Origin: SKVR01 sp964453995
GTDB taxonomy: Bacteria > Bacteroidota > Bacteroidia > Bacteroidales > UBA7960
Assembly: GCA_964453995.1 (NCBI GenBank)
Contig: CAYVQC010000018.1
Span: 1-64,000, forward strand
Direction of reading: 5' to 3'
Length of the DNA stretch: 64,000 bases
Every line of letters begins with the position of its first letter. The first letter of the stretch is position 1. The translations under genes and the position numbers were made by a program. The notes beneath the pieces were generated by a model. It made no database searches and had not been told where the DNA came from. It worked only from the letters and a program-made list of their open reading frames with translations. This document shows, in pieces, positions 46,584-56,000 of the stretch.

Positions 46584-46634
46584 AGGGGTTAGGGTGTCAA
46601 ACCACATGCTCCCATTTACGGGTGCAACAACATA

Positions 46635-47114
46635 TTATTTGTCATTCAACCATGAAGAATACATCCATACAAGTTTTTCCTGTTCACGAATATAGTCACT
46701 AGCCATGGCATTGGTACCTTCATCGTTCATTTCATCACTCAGATCAAGGATTACCCTTTGCTTTTCCAGCAGAATTTTCAATGCATCAAGTACACCTTGC
46801 ACACAAGCCACATCTTCAGAGGCATTCTTAACTGCCTTCACCTGCGACAGGGAACTGTAATCATTAAAGGTATGCACAGGCGTTCCTCCAAGAGTCAGGA
46901 TTCTTTCCGCAATTTCATCAATCTTGGCATGCAGATCGTTATAAAGCTCTTCAAACTTCACGTGCAATTCAAAGAACTTATGGCCCCGGATATTCCAGTG
47001 AAAACCGCGGGTGTTTTGATAAAAAACCTGGTAGTTGGCTAAAAGATCGTTGAGCTTCTCGATCAGTTCTTTTACCTGATTATCTTGCAATCCAATTTTA
47101 TTTGTTTGTTCCAT
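46635..47114 (-). CDS. dps: Dps-family DNA-binding ferritin-like protein
   Basis: A 159-residue mini-ferritin that oxidises ferrous iron with peroxide and stores it, protecting DNA. The Dps ferroxidase signature spans residues in HWNIRGHKFFELHVKFEELY and NDLHAKIDEIAERIL, followed by GGTPVHTFNDY. Length is normal. It neighbours a Fur-family regulator on the same strand and an encapsulated-ferritin system on the other, giving two different iron-storage devices within 3 kb. An AT-rich inverted repeat lies just upstream. Confidence 0.95.
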   Translation of the reverse strand: MEQTNKIGLQDNQVKELIEKLNDLLANYQVFYQNTRGFHWNIRGHKFFELHVKFEELYNDLHAKIDEIAERILTLGGTPVHTFNDYSSLSQVKAVKNASEDVACVQGVLDALKILLEKQRVILDLSDEMNDEGTNAMASDYIREQEKLVWMYSSWLNDK

Positions 47115-47134
47115 AATTAAATAAAGTTTTAAGG

Positions 47135-47154
47135 TTTATATTAAGTTTTATAAA
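47135..47154 (-). promoter_or_regulatory. inverted repeat upstream of dps
   Basis: TTTATA (47135-47140) and TATAAA (47149-47154) with an 8-base spacer, 21 bases before the dps start. A Fur/PerR-like site is possible, but the region is so AT-rich that chance is not excluded. Confidence 0.25.
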
Positions 47155-47245
47155 ATCACCAGGAGATCATCAATGAATTCCATCAAGTGGGGTCAGTTTG
47201 CTCCCGGCAGTCTTTTCATATTCATTTACTCATTTTTGTGCAGAA

Positions 47246-47674
47246 TCAGGCTGTCTCTCCTTTCATAAACTCTCCCATAAGCTGTAGCTTAATTTCTTTC
47301 AGCTTAAATCCCTGAATACTCTTTCGCTCGAAATAATTCTGCAGGATCTGATCCAGTTCAGGATCAAAATAGTCATCCATCCGGTCGCTTTCCATACAGT
47401 AAAGATGGTGATGATGATCGGGCACAGCATCATAGCGCATCACATCCGCTTCAGTGTAAACCTTACGAATGATTTTTCTTGCTACAAGCATGTCGAGGGT
47501 ATTGTATACTGTTGTTGGAGAAAGCCCGGGAATGTGCTGCGACACCTCTCTGTAGATTTCCTCCGCCCGGGGATGCTCGAGCTTTTCCAGGGCCTGGATT
47601 ACGGCAATGCGCTGCGGTGTAACCTTTAAGCCACTCTCACTTATGGTTTTTGCTATTTCCTGTACCGTTTTCAT
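47246..47674 (-). CDS. Fur-family regulator lacking the CXXC zinc site (PerR-like)
   Basis: A 142-residue repressor with the Fur winged helix (VTPQRIAVIQALEKLEHPRAEEIY, PTTVYNTLDMLV). The regulatory part has a His cluster HHHH (87-90) followed by LYCMES: the first Cys of the structural zinc motif is Cys93 but the second is Ser96, and no second CXXC occurs near the C-terminus. So it lacks the normal zinc-staple of Fur, PerR and Zur. It lies between dps and the encapsulin genes, so it likely controls both in response to peroxide or iron; that is inference. Confidence 0.9.
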   Translation of the reverse strand: MKTVQEIAKTISESGLKVTPQRIAVIQALEKLEHPRAEEIYREVSQHIPGLSPTTVYNTLDMLVARKIIRKVYTEADVMRYDAVPDHHHHLYCMESDRMDDYFDPELDQILQNYFERKSIQGFKLKEIKLQLMGEFMKGETA

Positions 47675-48048
47675 ATAATTGAGCTTTTTACTTCAATATC
47701 TTTTTTGTTCAATTGCCGGCCTGGCTTCCGTTTTTACAGAATACTGAGAACTTCTTTGTTTCTGCCAGATGCTTTTTAAACAATACAGACGTGAAATTGT
47801 TTTCAGATTGTAATTATTCCATTTAAAGAATTAATTTAATTACAGGCAGGCGATTATTAATGCGATCAGAGGCCTATACATACGCAGGACTAGAGAAAAA
47901 GACCTGAATTAACACATGCAACGGATTATAGTTTTTTAATAGCCTCAGCAACCATCAAAGCCCAACGGGCTGTTATTTGCGTTAAAAAAGGGTTATATTT
48001 GCATATTGCACACATTTTTCAATCGTTAATCTATAAAAACAAGAAAAC
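47675..48048. promoter_or_regulatory. divergent fur/encapsulin control region
   Basis: The 374-base gap has no supported gene. It contains the inverted repeat TGTAATTA (47809-47816) / TAATTACA (47837-47844). Within the first arm TTGTAATTATTCCAT (47808-47822) matches 11 of 14 defined positions of the B. subtilis PerR box. The left arm is 135 bases from the regulator start and 185 bases before the encapsulin promoter box. Confidence 0.35.
47994..48001 (+). promoter_or_regulatory. minus-7 promoter box of the encapsulin operon
   Basis: TATATTTG matches TAnnTTTG exactly, 48 bases before the EncFtn start codon. A TTTG at 47976-47979 is too close (14 bases) for a standard minus-33 element. Confidence 0.6.
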
Positions 48049-48417
48049 ATGTCTAATTATCATGAACCAACAGGGGAGCTAACCCCTGAAGCAAGAAATT
48101 ATTCGAGGGCTCTTAATAGTTTGAAAGAAGAAATTGAAGCTGTTGACTGGTATCATCAACGGGTAGTTACCACCAATGATCCTGATCTGGCAGCGATTAT
48201 GGCCCACAACCGAGATGAAGAAATTGAACATGCCTGCATGACCCTGGAGTGGCTCAGGCGCAATATGCCGGGCTGGGATGAAGAGCTTCGCAATTGGTTA
48301 TTTAAAGACGGACCCATCATGGGAACCCATGGTAACGGGCAGGATGATGGTCAGGAGATTGCGCCCGGTGCTTCTTCCGGATCAGACTCATTAGGTATTG
48401 GTAAACTTAAAAAATAA
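48049..48417 (+). CDS. encapsulated ferritin (EncFtn) cargo protein
   Basis: A 122-residue ferroxidase cargo that is packaged in an encapsulin shell. Its two-helix core aligns closely with the Rhodospirillum rubrum EncFtn: EEIEAVDWYHQRV and AIMAHNRDEEIEHACMTLEW. Predicted ferroxidase ligands are Glu28, Glu58 and His61, with Tyr35 and Glu30 as the second-shell/entry residues. A flexible Gly/Ser/Asp linker follows, and the extreme C-terminus DSLGIGKLKK is the encapsulin cargo-loading peptide. The shell gene begins 13 bases downstream. Confidence 0.95.
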   Translation: MSNYHEPTGELTPEARNYSRALNSLKEEIEAVDWYHQRVVTTNDPDLAAIMAHNRDEEIEHACMTLEWLRRNMPGWDEELRNWLFKDGPIMGTHGNGQDDGQEIAPGASSGSDSLGIGKLKK

Positions 48418-48430
48418 AGGAGGTAAAATA

Positions 48431-49243
48431 ATGGATATTTTAAGAAAATCACTTGCACCCATTTCTGACAAAGCTTGGAAAGAGATCAATGAAACTTCCA
48501 AAGATGTACTCACATCGGTACTTTCTGCCCGGAAGTTTGTAGATGTAGAAGGACCAAAAGGATGGGATTTTGCAGCCCTTTCCACCGGTCGCATAGATGT
48601 TCCCGAAAATCAAGATGGTGCATTGGAATATGGAGTACACCAGGTATTGCCGTTGGTAGAGGTCAGGATACCCTTTGAACTGAACATTTGGGAACTGGAT
48701 AATGTGGCCCGTGGTGCTGAAGATATTGACCTGGATTCCCTGGAAGAGGCAGCGAGAGAAATTGCTAAATTTGAAGAAAACGCCATTTTCGAAGGTTTTA
48801 AAGCAGCCAACATCAAAGGCCTGAAATCATGTAATGAATATGATACTCCTGCCTTCCCCGAAAACGGAGAAGATATTCCCGCCGCTGTGGCCAATGTGCT
48901 GGCACAATTCAAGGCCAACTCCATTGAAGGTCCTTATTCACTTGTGCTCAGCCAGGAAAAATGGCAAAAAGTTAATAGTGTAGTAAAGGGTTATCCCATG
49001 CGCAAGCAACTGGAAAGCTTGCTGGGCGGCTCTATCATTATGGCACCCAACATTGATGGAGCATACATTGTTTCCGAAAGGGGTGGTGACCTTAAAATGG
49101 TAATCGGCCAGGATATTTCCATCGGCTACAAAGCGCACAACAGCAAAACAGTTCAGCTGTATTACACCGAATCTTTTACATTCCAGATTATTGAACCTGC
49201 CGCTGTAGCTGTTTTTTCAAATAAAGTAACAGTGCCGGAATGA
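48431..49243 (+). CDS. encapsulin shell protein (HK97-fold nanocompartment)
   Basis: A 270-residue capsid-like protein that self-assembles into a protein shell around EncFtn. The start at 48431 is chosen because AAAGGAGGT sits just upstream, an unusually strong ribosome-binding site for this phylum; the frame reaches back to 48398 inside EncFtn. Family motifs are MDILRKSLAPISDKAWKEIN at the N-terminus, DFAALSTGRID, EVRIPFELNIWELDNVARGAEDID, YDTPAFPENGED and the closing YTESFTFQIIEPAAVA. Coupled translation with EncFtn fits the need for a large excess of shell subunits. A hairpin terminator follows. Confidence 0.96.
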   Translation: MDILRKSLAPISDKAWKEINETSKDVLTSVLSARKFVDVEGPKGWDFAALSTGRIDVPENQDGALEYGVHQVLPLVEVRIPFELNIWELDNVARGAEDIDLDSLEEAAREIAKFEENAIFEGFKAANIKGLKSCNEYDTPAFPENGEDIPAAVANVLAQFKANSIEGPYSLVLSQEKWQKVNSVVKGYPMRKQLESLLGGSIIMAPNIDGAYIVSERGGDLKMVIGQDISIGYKAHNSKTVQLYYTESFTFQIIEPAAVAVFSNKVTVPE

Positions 49244-49264
49244 CCATAGGAAATAACCGCAAGA

Positions 49265-49302
49265 AAAGAGGCTGTCTCATAAGCCAGACGGCCTCTTTTT
49301 TT
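49265..49302. terminator. bidirectional terminator, encapsulin / MscS
   Basis: Stem AAAGAGGCTGTCT with AGACGGCCTCTTT (one G-T pair) around CATAAGCC, followed by a T-run on the plus strand and preceded by an A-rich tract. It lies in the 61-base gap between convergent genes. Confidence 0.75.
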
Positions 49303-49304
49303 AT

Positions 49305-50933
49305 TTAGTGTCCTTTCTTTTCGTCGAAATAATCATCCACCACCTTTTTAAAGTCGGCCATAGTCATATCGTATTGGGGCGTGAGACTGCTTTTGTCGGG
49401 GAAAGTTTCCATATGAACCGTTTGTGTGGGGAAGGCAAAACGAACCCCAAGCTTCTGGGCAAGACGCACAATTTCGATAAGCACCTCATGCCGTGCACGC
49501 AACTCTTCCGGCCAGGTAGCCACAGTAAAAAAGATATAAAAGAGAATCTTTAGCGAAAAATCGCCCATTTCGTGAAATTCAATAATATAAAAATCCTTCC
49601 TTGTTTCGGGATGCTCATCTACAATACGGCGAAGCCCTATCACAAATGCCTCAATAAGATCTGGCGGGGTATCATAAGTAACAGCCACGTGCATATTGAA
49701 ACGGCGGTATTGCCGTAAACCATGGTTGTCAATGGTGCTGTCGGCAAGCTTGCCGTTGGGCACGTAGGTGAGCGAATTGCGGAAAGTGCGGATGCGTGTG
49801 CTGCGAAATCCCACTTCCTCAACGGTGCCATCAATTTCGCCCGATGTAATCCAGTGCCCTACGGAAAAAGGCTTATCTACGAAGATCATCAGTGAACCGA
49901 ACATATTTTTCAAGGTTTCCTGGGCTGCCAGTGCTACCGCCAATCCTCCAATAGACAGGCCTGCCAGCAGCGCGGTAATGTTTACATCGAGATTTTGCAA
50001 AATGAACAACCCTCCCACAATCACCACAAAAACTTTAAGGATTTTCCGTATCAGGGGCACTACATGATTATCAAGACTGGTTTCACTTTTACCGGCAACA
50101 TTTTCCAGGTACAGTGCGAACACATCCACCAGTTTGTAAAACACCAGCATACCAAAAAAGGGTAGAATAGCCCTGAACGCATAGTTGAGGTAAAAAGATA
50201 CCTGCGGGGGTATCTGGAGCAAAGGATACAAAACCATCACCATTAAAAATACGGCAAAAAGACTCAACGGACGGGCAACAGGTAAAAGGTAGGGTCTTAC
50301 CAGTTTACCATATCCCAGGTGGTGTGCTCCCTTGTATAACAGCCGGTTAAAAAGGAAAGTAAGCAATTTGTGCAATAAAAAGGCAAGAATTATGATCACC
50401 AGTATACCAATGTGCTGCCACAGGTACAGGCCCAGGAACCTATAGGAGCCGGTGCGGGGAAGCAGCTCCATGATCTTGTCGGCCCCATAGGGAAAAACCT
50501 CAGAATGGAACCTTTCGATGGCTTCAAAACTTTCCAGGCTGTAAAGCCAGCGGCCATCGGCCTGCCGTGCAAGGAAAATCTCAGGGGTATAAGGTACCGG
50601 GCGGAAGATCTGTCTTTGGGTGATGGTATCTGTATACTGGTTATTGCGCGGGAACTCTTCAATTTTCACAAGGAGCCCGCGTCCATCCCACGCCTGCTTA
50701 AGCCGTATGGCCATATTGGCAGCCATTGCCGAATCCACTCCGCTGTGCAGAAAAGGCAATGATGCTTTTCCCACATCATAGCTCTCGGGCTGCAGATAAT
50801 GCAAATGCGTTACTACAGCATGGTAGGGAGAGCTCAGGTTGGGTTGAAAAAAATCGGGGATGTCGTTATCCCTGGCATGCAATAAAGGCAGGCATATCAA
50901 TATGGCCACTAAACTCATTGCACATTTTCGCAT
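49305..50933 (-). CDS. MscS-family mechanosensitive channel with periplasmic domain
   Basis: A 542-residue inner-membrane channel. The start at 50933 gives the signal-like MRKCAMSLVAILICLPLLHA; a longer frame begins at 50960. A periplasmic segment of about 160 residues precedes several membrane helices (HIGILVIIILAFLLHKLLTF, VARPLSLFAVFLMVMVLYPLL and others). The pore helix is ITALLAGLSIGGLAVALAAQETLKN, followed by the cytoplasmic beta domain (GTVEEVGFRSTRIRTF..VPNGKLADSTIDNHG). It is a non-canonical, long member of the family and releases osmolytes on hypo-osmotic shock. Convergent to encapsulin. Confidence 0.9.
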   Translation of the reverse strand: MRKCAMSLVAILICLPLLHARDNDIPDFFQPNLSSPYHAVVTHLHYLQPESYDVGKASLPFLHSGVDSAMAANMAIRLKQAWDGRGLLVKIEEFPRNNQYTDTITQRQIFRPVPYTPEIFLARQADGRWLYSLESFEAIERFHSEVFPYGADKIMELLPRTGSYRFLGLYLWQHIGILVIIILAFLLHKLLTFLFNRLLYKGAHHLGYGKLVRPYLLPVARPLSLFAVFLMVMVLYPLLQIPPQVSFYLNYAFRAILPFFGMLVFYKLVDVFALYLENVAGKSETSLDNHVVPLIRKILKVFVVIVGGLFILQNLDVNITALLAGLSIGGLAVALAAQETLKNMFGSLMIFVDKPFSVGHWITSGEIDGTVEEVGFRSTRIRTFRNSLTYVPNGKLADSTIDNHGLRQYRRFNMHVAVTYDTPPDLIEAFVIGLRRIVDEHPETRKDFYIIEFHEMGDFSLKILFYIFFTVATWPEELRARHEVLIEIVRLAQKLGVRFAFPTQTVHMETFPDKSSLTPQYDMTMADFKKVVDDYFDEKKGH

Positions 50934-50960
50934 GCTTTGTGAAAAAGCAATATAAATCAT

Positions 50961-51315
50961 AGTTTCTGGGGTTTGGTGCTGGTGGGATCAAAAATAAACA
51001 TTTTACCCTCTGCAGCCAAAAAAGACTATCGGGGAAAGAATTCTTCTACTACAATACCAGCCCGTCGATCACTGATACCTATGGTATGGTGAACAAGGAC
51101 AGTGCCGGCTAGGTAAGGGTTTGGTATTTTTGCTTACTATGGCAAGGCTGTTGTGCGAACCCCTTGGTAAGGCAATTAATTATCCCTTGCACACCTTACT
51201 GAATATCCCTGGCAAAGCAAAAGGAAAAACTGAACGGATCCGCCCGATTCAATTTTTCTCTGCAGAATTGACCCTGGCATTCAGCCCGAAAAATCACCGG
51301 CACGGATTAGCATAA
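50961..51315. other. gap with no intact gene
   Basis: No intact frame or terminator is supported in these 355 bases. Short protein-like stretches on both strands (for example EFFYYNTSPSITDTYGMVNK on the plus strand around 51045) end in stops. Together with the truncated frame at 51316 this looks like decayed coding DNA. Confidence 0.3.
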
Positions 51316-51615
51316 CTACCAAATACGCCACATCCTGGCTCCACTTTCTAAATAATCCCACCGCCCCGAATTCCGGGGGTTGATCTGTACATTTATATTA
51401 TCGCCAAACCGCCAGGGTATGTCACGAATCATATCAAAAACCTGGTCTTCCTGTAAAAGGCGGGTCATATCCACCGGGCGCATAGCCTCAACAGGAACTT
51501 CCATCGTCTTTAGGGCATCAGAAAGAAACCCCGGTAGAGTAACCGGTATGGATAACTGATCGTTAATTGTTGCTGATGAAAACATCAGAAAAACCAATGA
51601 AAAAAAATTGTGCAT
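51316..51615 (-). pseudogene. 5' fragment of a secreted, probably protease-type, protein
   Basis: A 99-residue frame with an N-terminal hydrophobic signal (MHNFFSLVFLMFSSATI). The end, RFGDNINVQINPRNSGRWDYLESGARMWRIW, resembles the N-terminal propeptide motif of Bacteroidota lysyl-endopeptidase-like T9SS proteins, where a similar 'G.W..L..G.R.WR..' strand continues into the protease domain. Here a stop codon follows immediately and nothing downstream continues it. It is therefore called a truncated remnant. A genuinely short secreted protein is the alternative. Confidence 0.45.
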
Positions 51616-51732
51616 ATAGATCTCTTCATGCCGGCTGGTTTGAGGATATGAAAGGAAGTGAGAAGTACTTTAAATGGAATTAAAACAAACTACAACAGGT
51701 TTGTCGCAAACAAAGACAGGAACAAGTAAAAA

Positions 51733-51756
51733 AAAGCCGGAAACATATCCGGCTTT
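51733..51756 (-). terminator. terminator of the T9SS-sorted protein gene
   Basis: Perfect arms AAAGCCGGA (51733-51741) and TCCGGCTTT (51748-51756), 6-base loop. On the minus strand a run of eight T follows. Confidence 0.85.
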
Positions 51757-51777
51757 ATATGGGTTTAGTTGATAAAA

Positions 51778-52521
51778 TCAGTTGGCAACAACGAGTCGCT
51801 TGCTTTGCACAACCTGGTTATCGATCAAAAGAGAATATATATAAATACCATTGCTCAGCCGGCTGGTATCCAGTCGCAATTTGTTTTCAGAAGCACTGAG
51901 GTCTTCATTGATGACAGGGTTGCCCAGCAGGTTTCTCACCACAATGCTGGCATTGTGTGCATCTGCAGGAACCTGGTAGTTGATCCAGGTATGAGAGCGG
52001 GCAGGATTAGGCCGGGCATCTTCAAGTCGCCATTGGTTGGTATTCGAAAGGTAATCTGCAGATGTAGGAGTTTCTACTTCATAAATGATTGATACGGTTA
52101 CTGTTTCAAAGCTATCGCGGTCATCATAAAATTCGTACATTACCTGAGAAGTTCCAGATGCACCTTCAGGATATAGTTCTGTATAAAAATCATCAGAGGT
52201 TGAGGATTCTCCTGAAGCAAGCACTACAGGCGAGTCAACCTCAAAAACTAGCGGAGTAAAACAAAACCCTACCCAGCAGAAGGTATTGGCATGGCTTGGA
52301 GCAAGGTCTACTTCATGCTTTCGCACCCACACTTCCACATCTTCGTCACCGGAATTGGAAAAAAAGATATTGGCTCTAATGTAGGATTCATCCGTAGTAC
52401 CTGTTACAGTAATGGTTTGATTGGTAATGTCTTCTCCGTCGGCATCAAGAAGTACGACTTGCGAATGTGCCGCGAAGACCGTGAGAAGCAGTATAGACAA
52501 TGTGTGTAATAATTTTTTCAT
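51778..52521 (-). CDS. secreted protein with T9SS type A sorting domain
   Basis: A 247-residue secreted protein: signal peptide MKKLLHTLSILLLTVFAAHSQ, a central beta-rich domain of about 140 residues of unknown function (including the Cys pair TFCWVGFCF), and a C-terminal type A sorting domain (about residues 168-247; ARPNPARSHTWINYQV, VRNLLGNPV, RLSNGIYIYSLLID, SKRLVV). The sorting domain is the marker for export and surface attachment by the type IX secretion system. Own promoter and terminator indicate a single-gene unit. Confidence 0.85.
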   Translation of the reverse strand: MKKLLHTLSILLLTVFAAHSQVVLLDADGEDITNQTITVTGTTDESYIRANIFFSNSGDEDVEVWVRKHEVDLAPSHANTFCWVGFCFTPLVFEVDSPVVLASGESSTSDDFYTELYPEGASGTSQVMYEFYDDRDSFETVTVSIIYEVETPTSADYLSNTNQWRLEDARPNPARSHTWINYQVPADAHNASIVVRNLLGNPVINEDLSASENKLRLDTSRLSNGIYIYSLLIDNQVVQSKRLVVAN

Positions 52522-53096
52522 AGTGTGTGTGTATTGATGTGGGTTTCTTATGTTTATAGCCTTATGTATTGGTTATATTCTGGCACAAAGATAATTAAAA
52601 ACTTTCAGGATGCATTCATCTGGATTTTTTCTGCGTGCTCATTGAAGCATTAAATCTGTATTTTCTTCCAATTTTTTCAATATTCATTTGCACTTTTTTA
52701 GTAAATCAAATACCAGACCAATTTCGGGTATATACACTAAAAATGTCAAATTACGCACTATTTCTTCCTGAGATAACAGTATTTATATTAATGATTTAAT
52801 TCATTATCTTCCTTTTTGTTTTTGATTTTTTTTAGTATGTGTATTTGCAAACTCAGGTATAATGAAATTTTTTTAACAATGCGCTGTGTTTTTGTTTTTC
52901 TTTTTATTCATATTTATTTTTCATCCGAACCAATAGCACAAGCCTGACACAAGAAATAACAATGGGCTTTTTCGAAAAAAGGTCAATCCAATTTGGGCTT
53001 ACATATAACTTTAACAATTCGTTAAACAAAAACTCATAAATATATTTAATTTTGCACATACTTGATCAGAAATCTAAACCAAAAATCCCACTTATT
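52522..53096. promoter_or_regulatory. 575-base AT-rich divergent promoter region
   Basis: No gene supported. Minus strand: 52586-52593 reads TATCTTTG (exact TAnnTTTG), serving the T9SS protein gene with a leader of about 60 bases. The middle (52600-53040) is markedly AT-rich with long T-runs. Plus-strand promoter box described separately at 53047. Confidence 0.55.
53047..53054 (+). promoter_or_regulatory. minus-7 promoter box for the Omp28/Ig-repeat gene
   Basis: TAATTTTG matches TAnnTTTG exactly, 43 bases before the chosen start codon (53097), and therefore argues against translation starting at an upstream TTG (53052). Confidence 0.6.
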
Positions 53097-56000
53097 ATGA
53101 AGAGAACATTACCATTCATTGTATTGCTTTTGTTTGTAAGCCTTGCCATCCAGGGCCAGGTTTATGTTTCAGAAGATTTTAGCGGCGACAACTTTCCTCC
53201 CTCAGGCTGGAGTATTTCAGCAAACACCACCAACTGGTCTGCAGTAGGAACCTCACATGCCGGTGGCCAGGCCCCGGAGGTGCGCCTTGCCTGGAACCCC
53301 CAGTTCAACGGAGCATCCAGGCTACAACTACCTGCGATCGATTTATCAGAAAACATGAGTGGAAAGGTAATCTTTTCCTTCGATCATGCCGTGGATCATT
53401 ACGGAAATACTTTTACCCTCGGGTTGGCTTACAGAATTGGAACAGGAGACTGGGTCAACGTGTGGACGCAAACAGTAAACTCAAGTATTGCGGGGCAAAG
53501 AAAAACTATTATCCTTGAAGACTTTCCCACTCAGGCAGAAGAGCTGCAATTTGCATTGTTTTTTCAGGGAAACAGCTACAACCTTAATTACTGGTACATA
53601 GACAACATTCTTGTGATGGCACCCCAGGAAACAGACCTTGCCCTCCAGGAACTGGATATTCCATTTGTATTGCAGGAAGAGGATTATCTCTCAGGAACAG
53701 TAATAAACGCAGGAACATCTCTTGTGCATTCCTTTGATCTGAACTGGAGCATCAACGGTGGCCCTGAGCAAACACAATCATTCTTTGGCCTTGAACTGGG
53801 TCTTTATGAAGCCTTTAATTTTCAGGCTCATACCATGCTCCCTTCTGAAACAGGCAATTATTCCATTGAAGCGTACATTTCCAACGTAAATGAGCATGCA
53901 CTGGATGACAACCAGGAAAATGACCATATTTCTCAGTCTTTTGTAGTACCTACCCAACTTTCTGCAAAAAGGCCGCTCTTTGAGTCGTTTACCAGTTCCA
54001 CATGCCCGCCCTGCTATAGTTTCAATACGAGCTTCTTCAACAACTTCATCAGCACCAATAAAGAGAACCTTTCTATCATCAAGTACCAGATGAGTTGGCC
54101 TGGCTCAGGTGATCCCTATTATACTGCCGAAGGCGGAGTGCGCAGAACCTACTATTCCGTTTCAGGTGTCCCCAGCCTGATAGTCAATGGCACTATGATA
54201 CCTACCAATGGTTCAGCTGTAAATATTGCTTTCAATGAAGCACTCGAGGAAAAAACAGTTGTGGACCTGATAGGTGTTTACAGGACACAGGACGACCTTA
54301 TCCATATTGAAGGAAGTGTATTGCCTTACGCAGGTATTGACGATCTTACCCTTCATGTAGTGGTGCTTGAAAATACCACTTATGGCAATACAGGCAGCAA
54401 CGGCGAAACAGAATTCCATCATGTAATGATGAAAATGCTTCCCGATGCCAATGGCCTCACCCATAGTTTCGCGGACGGAGAAGAATACCGCTTCGATCAT
54501 TCCTTCGACATGTCATCTACCAATGTGGAAGAGATGGAAGACCTGAGCGTGATCGTTTTTATACAGGATAATGGCACCAAAGAACTCATCCAGTCTGCCA
54601 ACCTTGACAAAACAACGGATGGTGCTCCCGTAGCCTCTTCCAATATTGCTGATGGAGAACAGGGTGTTTCTGTATGGAAAGATATTGAGATCCTTTACAA
54701 TCAAATCGTTACCCTCCCCCCGGGAAAAACTATCACCAACACTGATCTGCAGAATATCATAAGTTTTCATGTTGCAGGGGAACCAGAGAATACCGTTGCA
54801 TTTACAGCACAGGTAAATGAATTTGGCAATATGTTTACAATTACTCCCACAGACTATCTTTCTCCCCTTACCACGTATACCCTTTCTGTTGAGCCGGTGG
54901 AAGGTTACTGGGGTGTGCTCAGCGAGCTATTTTCCTTCACTTTCACCACCCGCGAAGCCCTGGAAGCTCCTGTGGTAACTTTCTCGCCAGAAGATGGCAG
55001 CGAAATCACCCAGCTGTATGCTCCGCTTCACATTCATTTCGACCAGCAGGTGCGCCATGCTGACGGCGATTTCTTCACCCATGAACAATTGCAGCAGGCC
55101 ATAACGCTTGAAGCTTCCGGAAATGGAAATAAAAGCACAGGATTCACAGCTCATATGAATTCAAATCATACAGCCATTGAAATTGTACCAACAGAAAATC
55201 TTTCAGTATCTTCCCAATATACACTGAGTATTGCAGCAGTGATGGGAGAAGACGGCGTAATGAACTCACCTGCCCAGGCAGTTTTTTCAACCAGGCCCTC
55301 TATAGGAGCCCCCGTGGCATGGTACAATATTGCAGACAATGCTACAGATATTGACCTTACGCCAACATTCAGGATAGTATTCTCACAACCGGTAAGGGCA
55401 GAAGATGGTTCCGAAATCACTGAAGAGAACATCGGGAATATCCTGCACCTGTTCCGGGACAATCTTGAAGGTGAATTGGTTGCACTGAACATCACCATTA
55501 ATGCAAACAAAAACATCATTGACTTTTATCCTGTTGATAAGCTTCCCGGCAATACCACATTTGTGATCTCTGTAGCACCTCTGTTGGGAACGGAAGAGGA
55601 CCTCACACCAGAGATGACCCGCACCTTCACCACCCGCCAAACTGCCGGCGCCCCCGTTGCCACCTTCAGCATTGAAGATGGCGAAACAGATGTTTCCGTT
55701 GATGTAGTGGCGACCATTGAACTGAACCAGGCGGTGCGACAGGCCGATGGGTCTGAGATTACAGATGATGACCTGTCACAGCTGATCATGTTTTATGAAA
55801 CCAACGAAGAAGGCAACGCCGTGTCCTTTAGTGCAACCATAAACAGCGAAAAAAACCTTATCACCGTTACTCCTTCCGGCGAGCTGGCCATCGACCAGCT
55901 CTATATGCTGGGGATAGATGAACTACTGGGCACTGACGATGAACTGAGCGATCCTGCTCATATTACCTTTACCACAGTAGAATCACTTTTGGCCGGTGGT

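Noticed and set aside
48398..48430. Longer encapsulin start inside the EncFtn gene
   Set aside because: The strong AAAGGAGGT site and the family-typical MDILRKSLAPI start place translation at 48431.
53052..53096. Upstream TTG start for the Ig-repeat protein
   Set aside because: It overlaps the minus-7 promoter box and would bury the signal peptide.
54621..55983. CRISPR-like repetition
   Set aside because: The periodicity is about 340 bases, in frame and diverged: protein domain repeats, not CRISPR.
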